From Paramecium sonneborni (taxonomy: Eukaryota; Ciliophora; Oligohymenophorea; Peniculida; Parameciidae): DNA of 64,000 nt. The stretch is taken from assembly GCA_905182985.1 (NCBI GenBank), contig CAJJDN010000043.1, positions 100,112-164,111 of the forward strand, written 5' to 3'. The notes beneath the pieces were generated by a model, which was not told the DNA's origin, ran no database searches, and saw only the letters and a program-made list of their open reading frames with translations. A program made the translations under genes and the position numbers. Shown here piece after piece: positions 51,261 to 63,505 of this stretch; within the stretch, counting starts at the first letter, position 1; the number at the start of each line of letters is the position of its first letter.

Positions 51261-51818
51261 TCAAAAATATATTGGATTTATATTATGTTTTTGAAGTTGA
51301 GCATTTTGTTTCTCAATGATTTTTTTTAGAGTCTATATTTCTTATTTAAGTTCTTATTCCCTTTATTCTTATTTTTTAGAAGCTGTCTAAAAATTTGTCA
51401 TCATTTGCTTAGATCTTTCAACAATTTTTAGTAATTACTATTATAGTTTTTAATTTGTTCCATTTCCTTAGAATGGATTGACAGAATTAGATTGTTATAA
51501 TAATTTAAAGCTGCTGTTAGAATTGCCTTTTATATTTTTCATACCATAATTAGGACTAGTACTGCTTGCCAAACTAATTGATGTAGATTAACTAGATTAT
51601 TTTTGTTTGTTCTGCTTAATCGATACATCCATTTAGTTATTTTCAGTTTTACATCTAGTGTTAAATATACTCTATCTCTTTTCATTGCTACGTGAACTGT
51701 TATTAAAAAATTCATGAAAACTATTTATATTTGAATAGTTTAATATCGTGTTCTAACTATTTTATATTCTATGTTTGGATAATTTTACTTTTGGATTTCT
51801 TATTTAAACTGTTATCAT
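51261..51818 (-). CDS. Serine/asparagine-rich protein with C-terminal coiled coil, 185 aa
   Basis: An intronless frame of 186 codons. The first 100 residues are N/S/K-rich and probably disordered; the last 70 form a Q/E/K heptad helix (KQEQREQELKQEIQTLKKII), likely a coiled coil. No motif links it to a family. It faces a 494-bp divergent spacer shared with the second MYB gene. Confidence 0.68.
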
Positions 51819-52312
51819 AATATGAATAATTAATATTATCTAAACTAATTGTTTATTTATGATTGTCAAACGGATATCGATTTTGTATACTAAAACTTAT
51901 AACTATAAATTTTTTTCATTTAAGAAGAATATAAGTTAATTTCAAAATTGAGAAAGACTATTATTTTACTAAAGTAGTACTTTTTTAGTATTGTTTTAAT
52001 AATAAATTAAGATTACTTTTCTTAAAAAATTGCCCCTAATAATAGATTAAAAGAATTACTAAAAAGAAATTTTTTAGATGGTTCTTACTTATGATTAATT
52101 TTAATATTTTTTTAATATTAAATGAATATATGTAATTCTATATCAATTGTATTTTGTTAAATTAAATCTATTGTATATTAAAACTATCTATTTTATTCTG
52201 TAAGAGATTTATTGTAAATTTCATAAATAGATCCTATAATTTTATATATATATTTGCGTTTATTTAGTTATTTTCCTAAATTATATGTAAAAGTATTATT
52301 TTAATAATATAT
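51819..52312. other. Divergent intergenic region
   Basis: 494 bp between the starts of the coiled-coil gene and the MYB gene. Very AT-rich, with no frame resembling protein and no motif identified; it presumably carries both promoters. Confidence 0.55.
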
Positions 52313-54015
52313 ATGATTGCTTAGAAAAATACTAAAATTTAAAATGATAACATTTTGATGGGAAGTTGTGAAATGGAGGATTTAACAAGTAATAAAATAG
52401 ATTACAATCTGATAGTTTATCCGTACGAATTCGTAAATAGAGAGTTCTTAGGATTTATAGAGAAAACATCTTATATAAAGGAAAATTACGAATTATTATC
52501 TAAAGTAGGACAAAATCTACGATTGAATTTTAAAGATTGGCCTTCTGTTGATTAAGCAATATAACTTTTTTAAAAGAATATGTATCATTTTTGTTGAATT
52601 TTAAAGCAAAAATGCTAAAAAAAAATCAATAAAATGGAGTGATTTTGAAAAAAAGCTCTTTTATTGGATTGTTATACGATATTATATATATAAAGGAATT
52701 AAAGATAATAAATAATTAGTATTTAATACTTTAAATTTTAAAAGGCTACTGAATAATGGAGAGAAATATCAAAAATGGTTATAGGAAGAAATGCTCATTA
52801 ATGTCGCTTAAAATGGGAATAAAAATATAAAATACCATTATCAGAAGCACCTTGGACTGAATAAGAAGATAATTTACTTTATTAAGTTCATGAGTAAGAG
52901 AATTTCTAAGTATTAGAGAATTTAAAAAAACAGGTAAGGAAAACAAGTGGTCGTAAATCTCAAGGGAAATATATAAAAAATCTAATAATAAAATAATTAG
53001 ATAGCCTAAATAATGTAGAGAACGATGGATTAATCGACTTGATCCAAATATTTCTAAGTATTTTAAATTTATAATTAGCGACCCTTGGAGTAAATAATAA
53101 GAAATAGATTTGTTGAAAACTATATTAATGAAAGGAAAGAAATGGTCAGAACTCTCATCATTATATGGGAGGGTTAGAACAGAAAATTCATTAAAAAACA
53201 AATACAATTCCCTGCTTAAAAAAGAAAAAATGAAATATGAATTTGAAACGATAAATCCTCATTTATTTGAGAAAGTATAATAGTTGCGAAAAGATTATGC
53301 TAAAAGGTATGGTAATATCACTCCAATTGAAGAAATAGATAACTATGAATGGCAATTTATAGTTTTAGCAATTTAGGGCTTATATATTGAATTATGCATC
53401 TAAGACGGAAAAATTGAAGAAGCTTAAAAAATAAATAATGACAACTTTTTTAATTTATTTCACGAAGAATCTTCAGTTAAACCAAATAAAAGCATTTTAT
53501 ATAAAAAAGAACTTAATATTAAAAAAGTAGATCACGATTTAGTTCTTAATAATGAAAATTGTGGAGTCGTTGTTTTTAATAATAAAAATAATAAATTATA
53601 TTTAACACCCTATAATGTGATAGATTTCTAAAATATAATTCTAAATTAAATTAAAAAGAAAATTAAAATAGAAGATAATGCTACTACTTCATCTGCTTAT
53701 TCTGATCCAAATTAGAATTAATTAAGAACTTCTATAGGTACATAATCAATATAATAACTATTATATCTAACAAATTAACCTAATTTTTATGTTCCTATAA
53801 ATTAAAGTATTTTCAATAGCTATTGGCTACCACCAGTTTTTCCATAATAAATTGTATCTTCTTAAGTTTAAAATAATAATTTTATAAATCATTAACAATA
53901 ATTTTAAGAAGATAAATTAAGATAAAATAGTGAACACAAAAAAGATCATTTAGATGATATTTTCGAGTAATGTGGAGTGGATATCAAAATAGTCAATTCA
54001 GATGATGAAAAATGA
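52313..54015 (+). CDS. MYB-repeat transcription factor-like protein (second), 540 aa
   Basis: Three MYB repeats in residues 95-275: KWSDFEKKLFYWIVIRYYIY...HQCRLKWEQKY; PWTEQEDNLLYQVHE...QCRERWINRLDP; and PWSKQQEIDLLKTILMKGKKW...NSLKNKYNSLL. Introns of 25, 26 and 29 nt leave exactly 541 codons. The 29-nt intron near 52910-52940 offers an alternative upstream AG (24 nt) that would break the frame, so the distal acceptor must be used. The tail is Q/N-rich with an acidic end. Size, repeat number and tail type match the gene at 46307-47979, suggesting distant paralogues. Confidence 0.87.
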
Positions 54016-54513
54016 CATAAAATTAATATTATATATTTTTTAACTATTAAATTATTATATTTATTAATTCTTACTAATAATATGTTATATCAATTAATTT
54101 ATGATTTTAGTTCATGAAGCAGAAAATTGCTGTATTTCTTAAAATAAGAAATAAAGATATTTATTTGTAATATTATATAAAAAATCTAATACTTAAATGT
54201 ATAGAGAGAGAATTAGCAATTTAAAAAATTTGAGGATATTCTTTAATTAATTTGCATTGTTTAAATTAAGGATTTTTACCACTAAAATTTATATTAATAG
54301 ATCTTATGTTCAAATCTATTCTGAATCAATTTCAAAAAATCCGTTCAGCTATCATTTTTTAAAGGAGATAAATAAAAGTGAAGATAGAAGAGCCGAATCA
54401 AGTGAAATTGATATGATTCAAATAAATTGGTTTTAGATCATGATAATAATTTAAACTAGATAAAATTTGGTTCAGAAATTTTATAATGAAAATTTAATAA
54501 ATTAAAATTAAGT
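54016..54513. other. Convergent intergenic with an unexplained open stretch
   Basis: 498 bp between the stops of the MYB and AGC kinase genes. On the + strand a frame from about 54285 encodes charged, protein-like sequence (YHFLKEINKSEDRRAESSE) without TGA and runs past 54600 opposite the kinase tail. An ATG at 54111-54113 starts another short frame that meets a TGA near 54225. No domain is recognised; it could be a gene fragment. Confidence 0.3.
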
Positions 54514-56864
54514 TCATGCTGACTTTCTTTTTTAATCATTATCATTTTGTGTTTTTAATTAATTTAATAAATATATTTTTTAATCTTGTTGATTTTGCTA
54601 ATTTTCACTTTCTAATGTATTTTATCTTTTACTTTTTTATCTTTGTGTACATTATTATTCAATCTAATTATTTCTTGTTCCACCAGTACTTTCTTGAAAA
54701 TCAGCTTCATTAGTATTATAATAAAATTATTTTAAAATAATTTCTTTAGGAAAATTTTCTGAGATGTTTTATTAAAGAGGCTTTATAAAAGCTAAGAATT
54801 CAGCTTCACCTTAGCCAAATTCTTCTTCATCGAAATTAAACGAATAATGATCTGGTTTAAAAGGTGGTTCAAATTTTTTTTATAAAATATCTTTATATAA
54901 ATTTTTATCACCCCATTAAGTCATCCAAGGATGTTTTAATAAAGTATCTATAGAATCAATTCTATATTTTGGATTTTTAGCTAGTAAATTATTTAATAAA
55001 TCTTTAATTTAAGGAGACATTAATAATTATGGAGGAAAATTTAGTTTTTAATTAAGTATTCTAGTGTATATTTCATCTGTATTCCTTGAATAATAAGGAG
55101 GTAAACCAGTAACTAATTCATATAACAAAGCTCCTAAACAATATAAATCTAGTTGGAATGTATGACCAGATTTTAATAGCATTTCTGGTGCCATATATTC
55201 TGGTGATCCACAAAATGAATATCCTATATCTTATTCTGTCATATTAGGTTTAGATAATCCAAAATCTGCAATTCTAACATGTCCATCAAAATCTATCAAA
55301 ATATTCTCTGGTTTAATATCTCTATATATAATATTATTTTCATGTAAATTTTTCATTCCTAAACAAATTTCTGAAAAGTAAAAAAAAGCTTCTTCTTCTT
55401 TCATTCTTTTAACCTAAATTAATATTTAACTAAAAATACCTTTCTCAATAGATAAAACAATTCTCCTCCAGAACAGTATTCTAAGACAAAAACCAAATAT
55501 TTTCTAGATTCAAAAGCATATTGCATTTTCACTATAAAAGGATGATTGAGAATAGACATGATATCTCTTTCATTTTAAATAATTGTCTATTTATTTTATT
55601 ATATAATAGGACTCTTTTCTATTAATTTCATAGCAAAGTATTATCCTGATTTTCTCTCTCTTACCATATATACTTTAGAAAATCCTCCCATTCCAATACA
55701 TCTTATAAATTCAAAGTCTTTTAAACTGACTCTTGGAGTTTTGATTTCATTTTCTAAAGCAAATACTGGTTCTATGATCAAGGGTTAGAGTTAACTATAA
55801 TTTAAAAGAGATAATGGTCTCTCTACTTTTGATAAGATGTAATCTACAGGTATTGAAATATTGCAAGTCTTAATTCCTATAACAGAAGGTAATGTTGTTC
55901 CAAAATTTTTTAAAATTACTTATTTTACCAGATCTATCAAATATTGTATTGAATTTTATTAAACATCTATTGTTATTTTTTCTTTAAGTGTTTTACATAA
56001 TAAAATAAGATTAATTTTATCTTATTGTTACTTTCTATCAAATAGATTGATTGTTTATCTGTTTGTGATTCCTTTATTTTGGGTCAATTCAATTATCGGT
56101 TAGGATGCTGAATGAGTTTGAATTTTTTAACTTTCTAATTGTTTAGTACTACTTGATTTATATGAATTTTAGTGCATAAATAATTAAGATTAATGTTTAG
56201 CACTTTAAACTCCTAAAGATTTTTAAAAATTTATTCTTTATAACAATTCTTCCTATTATTTTTACTTCATTTCTAAAATAGCTAAGTCTGCCTTCTATTT
56301 TAATGTGAGTTCTATTTTGTTCATTGCAGATTATGGTTGAGTTAACATAATTTCAGAAGATTTTGGTAATGCAGAAGAAATAAGAGATAACTATTTATAA
56401 TCATCTTATGTCTTATCAATTTTAGTGAGTGAAGATTATGAGTTTTAATGTGAATGAGGTTAAGTTTTTATGTGATTACCTCCTTATCTTGTGACAGTTT
56501 TTTATTATACTTATTTTTTCTCTTAACTTACAAATTTTGGAGACATGAACCCTTTTGATTTGAGTAAATCTGATTGTTATATTTTTCTTTATGTTTATCT
56601 CAGATTTTATAATAAATAGATACTATTATTGTGTTATTCTTAAATTGTTTTAAGAACCATTCTATCTTATCAATGGGCTTTATTAATGAATTTATTATTT
56701 GTTAACCTGATATAAATTTGTTACTTTACTTTAAAATCTATTTATAAAGTTGGTGAATTTGAGAATCTTGCTTAAATTTATTCTCTATTTGAGAGATAGC
56801 TCATTATGGCCTATGGGGAAATTTCAGAAGATTAAGTTTTATGATGTTATCTTTTTGGTGGCAT
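54514..56864 (-). CDS. AGC-family protein kinase, 758 aa
   Basis: The kinase domain of the AGC group (PKA/PKG/AKT/S6K) occupies about residues 370-640: GMGGFSKVYMVRERKSG, the lysine in FAMKLIEKS, IIYRDIKPENILID, RIADFGLSK, and CGSPEYMAPEM, where the YRD tyrosine and the -PEN- are typical of AGC kinases. After the kinase an AGC tail (KFEPPFKPD, then FDEEEFGQGE) precedes a disordered Q/K-rich end. The N-terminal 350 residues are mostly disordered with a small folded part (ITIDVQQNSIQYLIDLVKQV). Introns of 23, 25 and 26 nt leave exactly 759 codons and connect the upstream MPPKRQHHK start. There is no cNMP-binding domain, so it is not a PKG. Confidence 0.9.
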
Positions 56865-57054
56865 AAAAATTAAAATTATAAATAAAAAATCAAATGTCAA
56901 AATTTTTATTTAAAAGATAGTAAAAGAAACCTAAATACAAAGCTATCTTTAATGACTAATCAAAAATCAACATTAATTATTTATGTGATCTTATATAAAT
57001 AAACTTAAGTTTATTTAAAAAAAATCTATAAACAAAAATATAATATTATTATTA

Positions 57055-57957
57055 TCATTATTTACTTTTAACTTGATTTTAATTATCAATAAGATGCATC
57101 AAATCTTTAATTTCTGTCTAAAACTCTTTACTTGCACTTTTTTTAAACTTTTTTGAATTTCTTTAATTATTTATTTTCGGTTTTTAAGTATCAACCATTT
57201 CTTTTTATTATTATTTTTTCTTTAATTTGTTATCCATTGTATTTTTTAGATTTTTTTTCTATTCTTCATTTTTTTCTGAAATTGCAGCCACTCTTGCAGT
57301 CTAGGGTCTATTGGTATTAAAAATGTCTTCCTTATCCTTTTATGATTCCTTTACCTAAAGTTTTAAATAGCAACTTTATCGTTCTTTTTAATGAATATAT
57401 TAGGAGTTACTTTTCTGTTTAATTTAAGGGGGGAAATTATTAGTTATTTTTTTTTTTTTTTAAGAATTGGCTTGTTTCTTGTTTGGGGAAGTACTTTAAG
57501 TATTTTATTTCAAAGATTTTCGAGATTACTATTGTTGATTAGGACTTTTTTTTGGAGTTTATATTAATTATTAATTATTTTTGATAGGACTAGGTAAATC
57601 AGTGTTTTTCTATTCAGATATTAGTTAATTTTTGGATTATTATTATGTTTAGATTACATAAGGTTTGATAATTTCTGGACTTAAACTTTTTCTATCTGTT
57701 TATTTTCTAAACGAATCACTGCTTTTCAAATATTCATCATAAAATTTAATTTTCTATTAAACACTTCTTTAGATATCTCTTATGATACAAGATGATTATT
57801 TTGCAGTAATTTTAGCGTTAAACAAGGATTCACTTAATTAAATAGTCTCTTTATCAACTTTTGTATGTGAGATAACTTTGAGTGCATAATCTTGTTCATG
57901 TATTCTTCTTTTTTAAGCCCTATTAAAAAAGAATGTTTCATGATTATTATCATTCAT
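57055..57957 (-). CDS. Basic low-complexity protein, 300 aa
   Basis: An intronless frame of exactly 301 codons. After a short N-terminus (MNDNNHETFFFNRAQKR) and a possibly folded 90-residue segment, the protein is K/Q/N/S-rich with many SP and TP sites and a lysine run encoded by 14 As near 57450. It ends NQVKSKQ. This is typical of a disordered microtubule- or nucleic-acid-binding protein, but there is no recognisable domain. It lies between the AGC kinase and the Kelch-MORC gene on the same strand. Confidence 0.7.
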
Positions 57958-58089
57958 TTTTAATTAAGATTGTTTTACGAGATAAAAAATAAAATTATTT
58001 TTTAATGTGTTTTATTATTAAATTAATGAGAATACTCAAACAAGCAATGAATTGAATAGATAATGTAGATTAATATAAAATCATTGAAC

Positions 58090-60729
58090 TCAAACTTTAA
58101 CTTCTTTTCTTTTCTCTGGTTCATATTCACCTTCTAATGAACCAAGTAATTAAAATAAAATAGAGGTTAAATATGAATTTTAGAAACCCTAATTAAATAT
58201 AATTATATAATGATACTTCTGATGTTAAATTAGGTTTGATGAATTTACATAGGTTTAAATATCCTGTATATTCTTATTCTCCTAGAAATAATCCTAAAGA
58301 TCTTTTGTATCTATTTATCAATCTACCTTAGTAATATAAAAATATTCCTAAATTATTTTAAGGAAGTCTACTGATTCCATATGCTTCAGTACATTCATTA
58401 AGTTTATTGATAAGTTTATCATTTTTCACCATAACTTTATGTTTAATTTCTGTTCTATTTTTAATGAAAGAAGATGTTTATAGTTAATCATTAAGATAAA
58501 CCTTAAATGGAAGTTGATCTAATGAATAGAATTTAATATATTCTTTTAAAGAATAATCAGGATATTTAATTGCATCTTCCTTTTTGAGATCAAATGCAGA
58601 ATAAGTATTAGAAATGATGTCATCATTATTAAAGTTCAATTCAAAAACTTTTTAATGGGAATGTATCTTAGCAAGATCAAAGATAAAAATTTTAGTGTAA
58701 TTATGATTACAATTTAGAATGAAGTCTTCTTCTATTAATAAATGAGTGACAGCATTCAATAAAAAATATTTACTTTCAGGAGAATCTACCTTTCTTTCTT
58801 TCTCACTACTTATAGTAAGTGTATAATTATAGAATGTTAATGATTCATCATTAGGATTCAAAAGATTATTCATAGATATAAAACCAACATAATAACTATT
58901 TGATGATTTATGACAAATCAAAACACTATCACCTAATCTAAGTGAAGCTATTTTAAAATTTAATGCATATTATTTTTTATTGAATTATTACTATTCTTCT
59001 AAAATCAAACCTTCTCCTCCATTTCTAGTAATTTATTCATGATCTTATTTATTTAAACAAATCTTCTTCTTTGGAATATCAAAATTAAATAAAAACTCAC
59101 TTAGATCTTCTAAATCTTTTGTTTCTTTTTCAAAAATAATTATTAATGGTATTTTCTCTTGTAAATCATCAGTTGAATATTGAGATCTCTTTCTTCTCAA
59201 ACGATTAACGTATTCAATTTTCAATTCAGAAGCTTCTGATAATTTAGCATTATCTAAAAATAATCCAAAACAAGACATTGGTGATTAAACTAATTTGGTA
59301 ATTCTAAATAGATAAATATATTACTCATCTATAAAAGTCAAAGATAATTTTGGTTATCTAATAGCATTATTTTCTGCAATTTTATTAAAAGAGATATCTT
59401 CTTCTTATTAATTTCCATAAATCAATTAACAATACTTACAAACATTTTTCATTTCATCTCTTGAAAACTTTTATAAATGATTTTCACTATCTTTTAAATG
59501 TAATACTATGATATCTTCTAATACTTCTCCCATACTTCTTAATCCTCCAAAAACAATCAATTAATCTTTAAAAACAATACAACTATGTGAAAATCTTGGT
59601 TAAAATATTGGAGTCTTAGATTTAGGTACTAATTTACTCCATGTCTATTATTTTAAATTAAGAATTAATACTCTCATAACAGTTTCAAATATCCAAATAT
59701 CATTTTTAGGATAGATTGGTTTTTCTTCTTCATCTAAATTCTACATATTATCTTCTTAATCTTATTCTATTGCTTCCTCTTCATTATCTTTCTATTAATC
59801 AAATTAATAACTAAATAAAATTCAATCCAATACCCTTCTCCACCTATAATAAATAAAAATCTATCAGCATAAGCTATTGCAGAATGAGAAGCACGAGGAG
59901 TTGGTTATTAAGATCCATTTGGTTTAATTTTCTCAATTTTAATAACAATATTATTTTCAACATTTTACTTTTTATCTTCACCCAATTCTTATTAATCAAA
60001 ACGTTGTTATAAATCATTAATATTCTCAAAATCTAATTTATATAAATCTTTATAAAATATTAATTATTTTTATGACATCTATCCTTAACCTCCAAATATA
60101 TAAATACTCTCTCCAATCTTATTTGCTGTATGACTTTCTAATTTTATCATTTCATCTCCTGTAAAATTCTTAATTTATTAAAATCTATTTGTTTTTATAT
60201 CATATAACCAATGTGATTCAGTCATTGTATTCTATACTTAATCCCAACCTCCATATATATAAATTAATCTCTATGATAATGCTATCATTGAATGACCTTC
60301 TCTAGCTTACATATCTTAAGGTACTTAGATTTCTGTCCATTCTTAAGTCTCTATATCAAAGCTCCAAAAATCACCCAATATGTAATCATTACTTGATCCT
60401 CCATAAAAATACAATTTATTTTAAAGACAAACAGAACAATGAGAATCTCTACCAGAGGGATGTTTCAAAGAAGGACTATTCAATCTTTCCCATTGAAATG
60501 TTAAACAATCCATACGATAAATTTATTCCCATTATTTAGCATTGTCTGATTTTCCACAACCACTAAAAACATACATGTATTTATCATGTACTACAGCTGT
60601 ATGACCCCATCTCTTACAAGGATAATTAGGACTTTTCTTTTTATTTACACTTTAATTCTTAGATATCCATTATGCATTTCTAAAGATCTTTGTTGGGATT
60701 GTTGTAATCTCTTATTGAATTTAATTCAT
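58090..60729 (-). CDS. Kelch propeller fused to MORC-like GHKL module
   Basis: The N-terminal half is a Kelch propeller: KRWGHTAVVHDKYMYVFSG, KLYFYGGSSNDY, RLIYIYGGWDQV, GESIYIFGGQGQ, RFLFIIGGEGY and QLIVFGGLRSMG. After a Cys pair (NVCKYC) and linker, the same frame continues into a region resembling MORC ATPases: an N-box-like LFLDNAKLSEAS, then NFKIASLRLGDSVLI (compare GFKSGSMRLG in MORC), YYVGFISMNNLL, and an S5-type second half with LGIFLYYQGRLINRYKR (compare MORC YHKNRLI). The DxGxG Mg-ATP motif is not evident, so catalysis is doubtful. One or more introns are needed near 59800. The fusion is seen directly; calling it MORC-like rests on remembered family motifs. Confidence 0.75.
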
Positions 60730-60833
60730 TTATGATTATAATTTAATTAATATTCATGATCACAAATTAAATTAAATATTCGTTTGCCCTCTATTAGAAA
60801 TACTTCCTAATATCACAACACTATAATTAAGAC

Positions 60834-61129
60834 ATGTATTATCATCGCAGTATCAAATATATCTTATATTTTATTTAGTCCCTTTACGTAAAGAACATGA
60901 GGCTTAGCTCTAAAAATTAATTTCTTAAGGAGCTTAAATCATAGGTGGAGCTCAATTTCCATATAATGGAGCTTACTACATTGTTAATACTAATGATGAC
61001 AACTACATTAAAACTTTTATAAACAATGATCCATATACTATTAATAATCTAGCAAAAACTTCATATGAATAAATCTACCCTCAAGTCGATAATTTTGATC
61101 AGTTAAGCTAATTATATAGTTATAAATGA
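60834..61129 (+). CDS. YCII-domain protein, 88 aa
   Basis: A small YCII-type alpha/beta protein: PLRKEHEAQLQKLISQG, then AQIIGGAQFPYNGAYYIV, and the family DPY motif (FINNDPYTINN). YCII proteins bind small ligands and are often thought to be enzymes of unknown reaction. One 29-nt intron (GTATCA...TTTAG) joins YYHR to IPLRK and leaves exactly 89 codons. An in-frame ATG at 60756 would add 26 residues; I chose the later ATG because it gives the usual YCII length. Confidence 0.7.
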
Positions 61130-61251
61130 AAATTATGTATAAATTCAATTCTAAAACAGCTAAATTCATTTTATTCAAGAAACTATTTAAATACTAAATT
61201 AAAGTATATATCAATTCTCTTAATTATAAATATATATTATATTCAGTTTAA

Positions 61252-63458
61252 TCAAATAAATTTATTCTATGTATTTTTTCGTTTTACTTTCTATGTAAAT
61301 TCAAATATCAATCTTGGATCCCAAGTATCTTTTTTCTATATAGATTTTGACATCACAACTTAATTCTTATTTTCTGGACTATTGTATTAAGTACTTTAAA
61401 ATGATTAATTAAGTCTTATTTATTATTAAAAAGGTAAGTGCTATTATTATTGAGGTAATTCACTCTTAATTTAGTTTTGAACAACTTTAATAGATAATCC
61501 ATTATTGATTGAAGGAACAATATGAGTTTTTTAAAACTAGAAATTTTATCTTTTTTGTGAAGATATCAAAATTTAATTTTAGCTCTATTCCATTTCTTAA
61601 TTATTATTATTGGATTGTTGTGTTTTCAATTTATATTTATTTGTAGGAGTGATGTCAACATCCAAGTGTTTAAGTTAAGATTGTGTGGTATTCATCTATT
61701 AATGAAAACTTTAACTCTTCATTTATCTTTTTTCAATTTTACTTTTGGGGATTGAAAAATAACGAATATTAACATAATTATTATTATTGGCTAATGTTAA
61801 TTAGGGTTATTATAATTTTTTGATGAAATTAATTTCTTTATTAATAGAAACCTTTTTTTCAAATCTCCTCTTTTATTTTGTTTATTTTTATATAAGGATA
61901 CCATCCTCCGGATCTGAATCACTTTGATCTTCGACATGATAAAGATCCTAATGGTGGAATTATTGTCTATTTTTTTCTAATTCTAGAGCTACCTGTTATT
62001 TATAGGTAAAATTTGTATAATAGAGTAATAAACTTTTGTAAAGATCGCAACCAATTTACAAAAGATCGTGTGGAGTAAATTGTTTGATTTAATAAAATTC
62101 ATTATATCCAAAGAAACTAGTTTCTAGTGTAAATATATCATGAACTTCATTTGGATAATATTTTTTAACTAATTTATATACAAAGGCTCTAGCAGTTTTC
62201 ATTTTACATGGTTCTAGAGAGAATGTACAAGAATGAAAATCAAAGAATTTACTATTATATGAAAATATTGAAGGTAGAATCCTACATTAGACAGCATCTT
62301 AATCTCCTCTACAAGCATACATAAAAGAGTTTAATCTAGTGTAAATAAAATAAATACTTTTTTGAATGTCCATGCAAATCAATAAAGCAAACTATATTTC
62401 TAGTTTAAATAATATTTTTAAGGAGATTTTTGGTTTCAATAATTTGAAAATGTAATTATGGATTAGGTTTATGCCATGATCTATTTAAATCTTTACCACT
62501 TAAATCACATCTAAAATTGCCATATTGTACACCATCAGGATTAAAAAGTGGGATGACAATAAAGTGAAATAAGTTAGTAAGTAAATTATCTTTTTAAAGA
62601 GCACTTAAAAAGCCTTAACAAACAAAAGATGATACAGTTTCACCAGGATGTTAACGAGCTATTACAAGAATAACATCATTATTTGGTGAGCCAAATTTGA
62701 GTATGGGTATTTTAAGACCAGAGAGTGAAGTAGTAAGGATTTAATAATCATTTTTAAGAAAAGCCTAAAGATCTGAATTAGTATAAGGATTATTAAGAGA
62801 TAATTTGAATTATTTATGTTTAGATGGAATGATAATAGTTAATTAATATAATTAACACATTTAAGTAGGGTACTAACAAAAAAAAATGATTAAGTACTTT
62901 TAATTTATAAAATTGGGAAGTTTTGATTTTAACATGAGTTTGAAGGGGTTCCCATTCAGAGCCAACTTTAATCATTACTGAAAGACCTTGTTTTAGTAAT
63001 TTATATTCTTTAACCTAAATAAGATTAAGGATGATTACTAAATTAATTATATGAAGAGTGAGGATTTGACCTTATAAATTATTGACTTCAAAATAAAACC
63101 ATTATGAATAGCCAACAGTATTTGTATCATCTTATAAAATTAAATTAAATTCATTATTTTTGATTTGATATGCTGCATATAGATTAGCTGATTCAAAATC
63201 TGAATTAAACATTCCATTGTTTATAATTGGTTGAGATTTGATTAGTTTATTATAATCATCTAATAGTAATCCATTAAAATGATATTTGAAATTATATGAT
63301 GATGTTTGTTTATGTTTTAAATAGACACATTTATGTTAAATATTATGTATGGGTAATTGAATATTGATAGAAGTATCAATGAAGATTTCTTTGGGTAGTT
63401 TTAATTAATAATTATTTTAATCTGATTCTTCAGAAATAAATCCTTCATCATCATTCAT
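61252..63458 (-). CDS. Cytosolic carboxypeptidase (CCP/Nna1 family, M14)
   Basis: A zinc metallocarboxypeptidase of the M14D/CCP family, enzymes that remove glutamates from tubulin tails in cilia and centrioles. The N-terminal CCP domain shows [14 protein letters not shown]...LHIINL. The catalytic domain shows [12 protein letters not shown] (zinc H and E), [16 protein letters not shown] and [19 protein letters not shown] (second zinc histidine) and later [11 protein letters not shown] with the expected ETSFFGY. The C-terminal 230 residues are Q/N/K-rich and disordered. Exact intron positions were not all resolved. The start is 47 bp from the divergent trichocyst gene. Confidence 0.87.
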
Positions 63459-63505
63459 ATTTATTTAATTTTAATTACCCGTTTTTATAAATCATAATTA
63501 AAATA

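Noticed and set aside
52779..53207. Minus-strand frame of 142 codons
   Set aside because: Shadow of the MYB repeats on the + strand, which have a clear domain pattern.
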